A stretch of DNA of 7,624 nucleotides from RGIG1959 sp051877215. Lineage in GTDB: Bacteria > Bacillota > Clostridia > Oscillospirales > Acutalibacteraceae. A program made the position numbers and the translations under genes. A model generated the notes under the pieces. It searched no databases. It saw only the letters and a program-made list of their open reading frames with translations, and was not told where the DNA came from. Positions 6,867-7,624 of the stretch are shown piece after piece. The stretch is taken from the NCBI GenBank assembly GCA_051877215.1, contig JBJEIR010000178.1, forward strand, positions 1 to 7,624, given 5' to 3'. How positions within the stretch are numbered: position 1 is the stretch's first letter; every line of letters starts with the position of its first letter.

Positions 6867-7624
6867 ATGACGCCGACATTTCACACCGATTATGAGGATA
6901 ATGTGACGTTGCTGCGCAGAAAATTGCGCGCCGACGAGAGCTTTGATATTTTGGAACGGGAAATTTTTATTGCCGATCGGCGGGCGACGCTTTTTTTCGT
7001 CGACGCATTTACAAAAGATGAGATCATCGAAAAGATGTTTGAATTTTTGATGAAGCTGAAAAAAGAAGATTTGGACGAAATTACATCCTCCGGTTCATTC
7101 GCCTCGCATTTTCTTTCCTATGTGGAAATCAACCGCGAAGCGGCTCCCGATAAGGTGGTGACAGCAGTTTTGTCCGGTACGGCGGCGCTGGTCGTCGAAT
7201 ATTACGACCAGGTTTTCCTGATTGATGCGCGCACCTATCCCGTGCGCAGCATTGATGAGCCGCAGGATGACCGCGTTTTGCGCGGCTCACACGACGGCTT
7301 TGTGGAAACGATGGTCTTCAATGCGGCACTGATTCGCCGCCGTATTCGGGATGCGCGCCTCACAATGGAGGCACTGCAGGTGGGGTCCAAATCAAAAACC
7401 GATGTGGTGCTGTGTTATATGGACGGGGTGTGCGACCAAAAGAAGCTGGACACCATTCGGCGCAAAATACAGAATATTACCATTCCGGCGTTGACAATGG
7501 GGCAGGAAAGCCTGACGGAATGTCTGTGCCGCCGCCAGCATTTCAATCCCTTTCCCCGCGTGCGGTATACGGAAAGGCCGGATTGCGCCGCCGCGAGTGT
7601 GATGGAGGGCAAAATCCTTGTCAT
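6867..7624 (+). CDS. spoVAF: SpoVAF-like GerA-family spore protein, 3' end missing
   Basis: Spore inner-membrane protein of the GerA family (A subunits of germinant receptors and the related SpoVAF). SpoVAF is tied to the SpoVA dipicolinic acid channel and helps ions and dipicolinate leave the spore during germination. The 252 full codons present cover the soluble N-terminal half; the membrane helices expected in a protein of about 490 residues lie beyond the edge. Recognisable stretches are ESFDILERE (24-32), FFVDAFTKDE (43-52), LSGTAALVV (102-110), DARTYPVRSIDEP (120-132), RGSHDGFVET (139-148), ALIRRRIRD (154-162), GSKSKTDVVLCY (173-184) and RYTERPD (233-239). The short N-terminus without a long disordered extension, and the FFVDAFTKDE-like start, favour SpoVAF over a nutrient receptor A subunit. 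The start at 6867 has GGGAGG nine bases upstream. Unlike in Bacillus, no other spoVA gene precedes it; it has its own candidate forespore promoter. Confidence 0.88.
   Translation, partial: MTPTFHTDYEDNVTLLRRKLRADESFDILEREIFIADRRATLFFVDAFTKDEIIEKMFEFLMKLKKEDLDEITSSGSFASHFLSYVEINREAAPDKVVTAVLSGTAALVVEYYDQVFLIDARTYPVRSIDEPQDDRVLRGSHDGFVETMVFNAALIRRRIRDARLTMEALQVGSKSKTDVVLCYMDGVCDQKKLDTIRRKIQNITIPALTMGQESLTECLCRRQHFNPFPRVRYTERPDCAAASVMEGKILV

Noticed and set aside
6683..6895. Small plus-strand frame of 70 codons before the spore gene
   Set aside because: It starts with TTG, has no fitting Shine-Dalgarno, contains the forespore promoter and overlaps the spoVAF start in another frame.
1..7624. CRISPR array, tRNA, rRNA, insertion sequence or prophage remnants
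   Set aside because: I saw no regularly spaced repeats, cloverleaf-like or rRNA-like stretch, transposase or integrase coding sequence, or terminal inverted repeats flanking the duplicated genes.

Overview
The window reads as a piece of chromosome from an anaerobic, spore-forming Firmicute of class Clostridia. An Oscillospiraceae/Ruminococcaceae-type gut or cellulose-degrading lineage is most likely. The evidence is a SpoVAF-type (GerA family) spore germination gene, two secreted proteins ending in type I dockerin domains, strong AGGAGG ribosome binding sites, and AT-rich spacers between coding regions of fairly balanced composition. The lineage is inferred from gene content; there is no rRNA or other phylogenetic marker.

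Layout: (1) 1-1480, plus strand: the C-terminal three quarters of an ABC-F ATPase, cut by the left edge. (2) 1571-1610: a strong hairpin that can terminate the two genes converging on it. (3) 1641-3899, minus strand: a secreted 752-residue protein built as signal peptide, CHAP cysteine hydrolase, SH3b, two beta-rich modules, a small pre-dockerin module and a dockerin. (4) 3900-4212: a spacer holding the promoter and leader of gene 3 and the terminator of the next gene. (5) 4213-6498, minus strand: a 761-residue paralogue of the same plan, but with an InlB/Listeria-Bacteroides-type repeat in place of SH3b. (6) 6499-6866: a divergent intergenic region with candidate housekeeping promoters reading left and a good sigma-G/F-type promoter reading right. 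(7) 6867-7624, plus strand: the N-terminal half of a SpoVAF-like protein, running off the right edge.

The most notable content is the tandem pair of dockerin-tagged CHAP proteins. Their hydrolase domains are about 82% identical over 123 residues (hand count) and share a 64-nt exact match, while the middle of each protein is different. CHAP domains usually cut peptidoglycan peptides or amides, and dockerins usually plug enzymes into cohesin-bearing scaffolds. The pair may therefore be wall-cutting enzymes displayed on a cellulosome-like scaffold or on the cell surface. No cohesin or scaffoldin gene is visible here, so the partner must lie elsewhere. Each gene appears to be transcribed on its own. 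The flanking ABC-F and spore genes look functionally unrelated to the pair.
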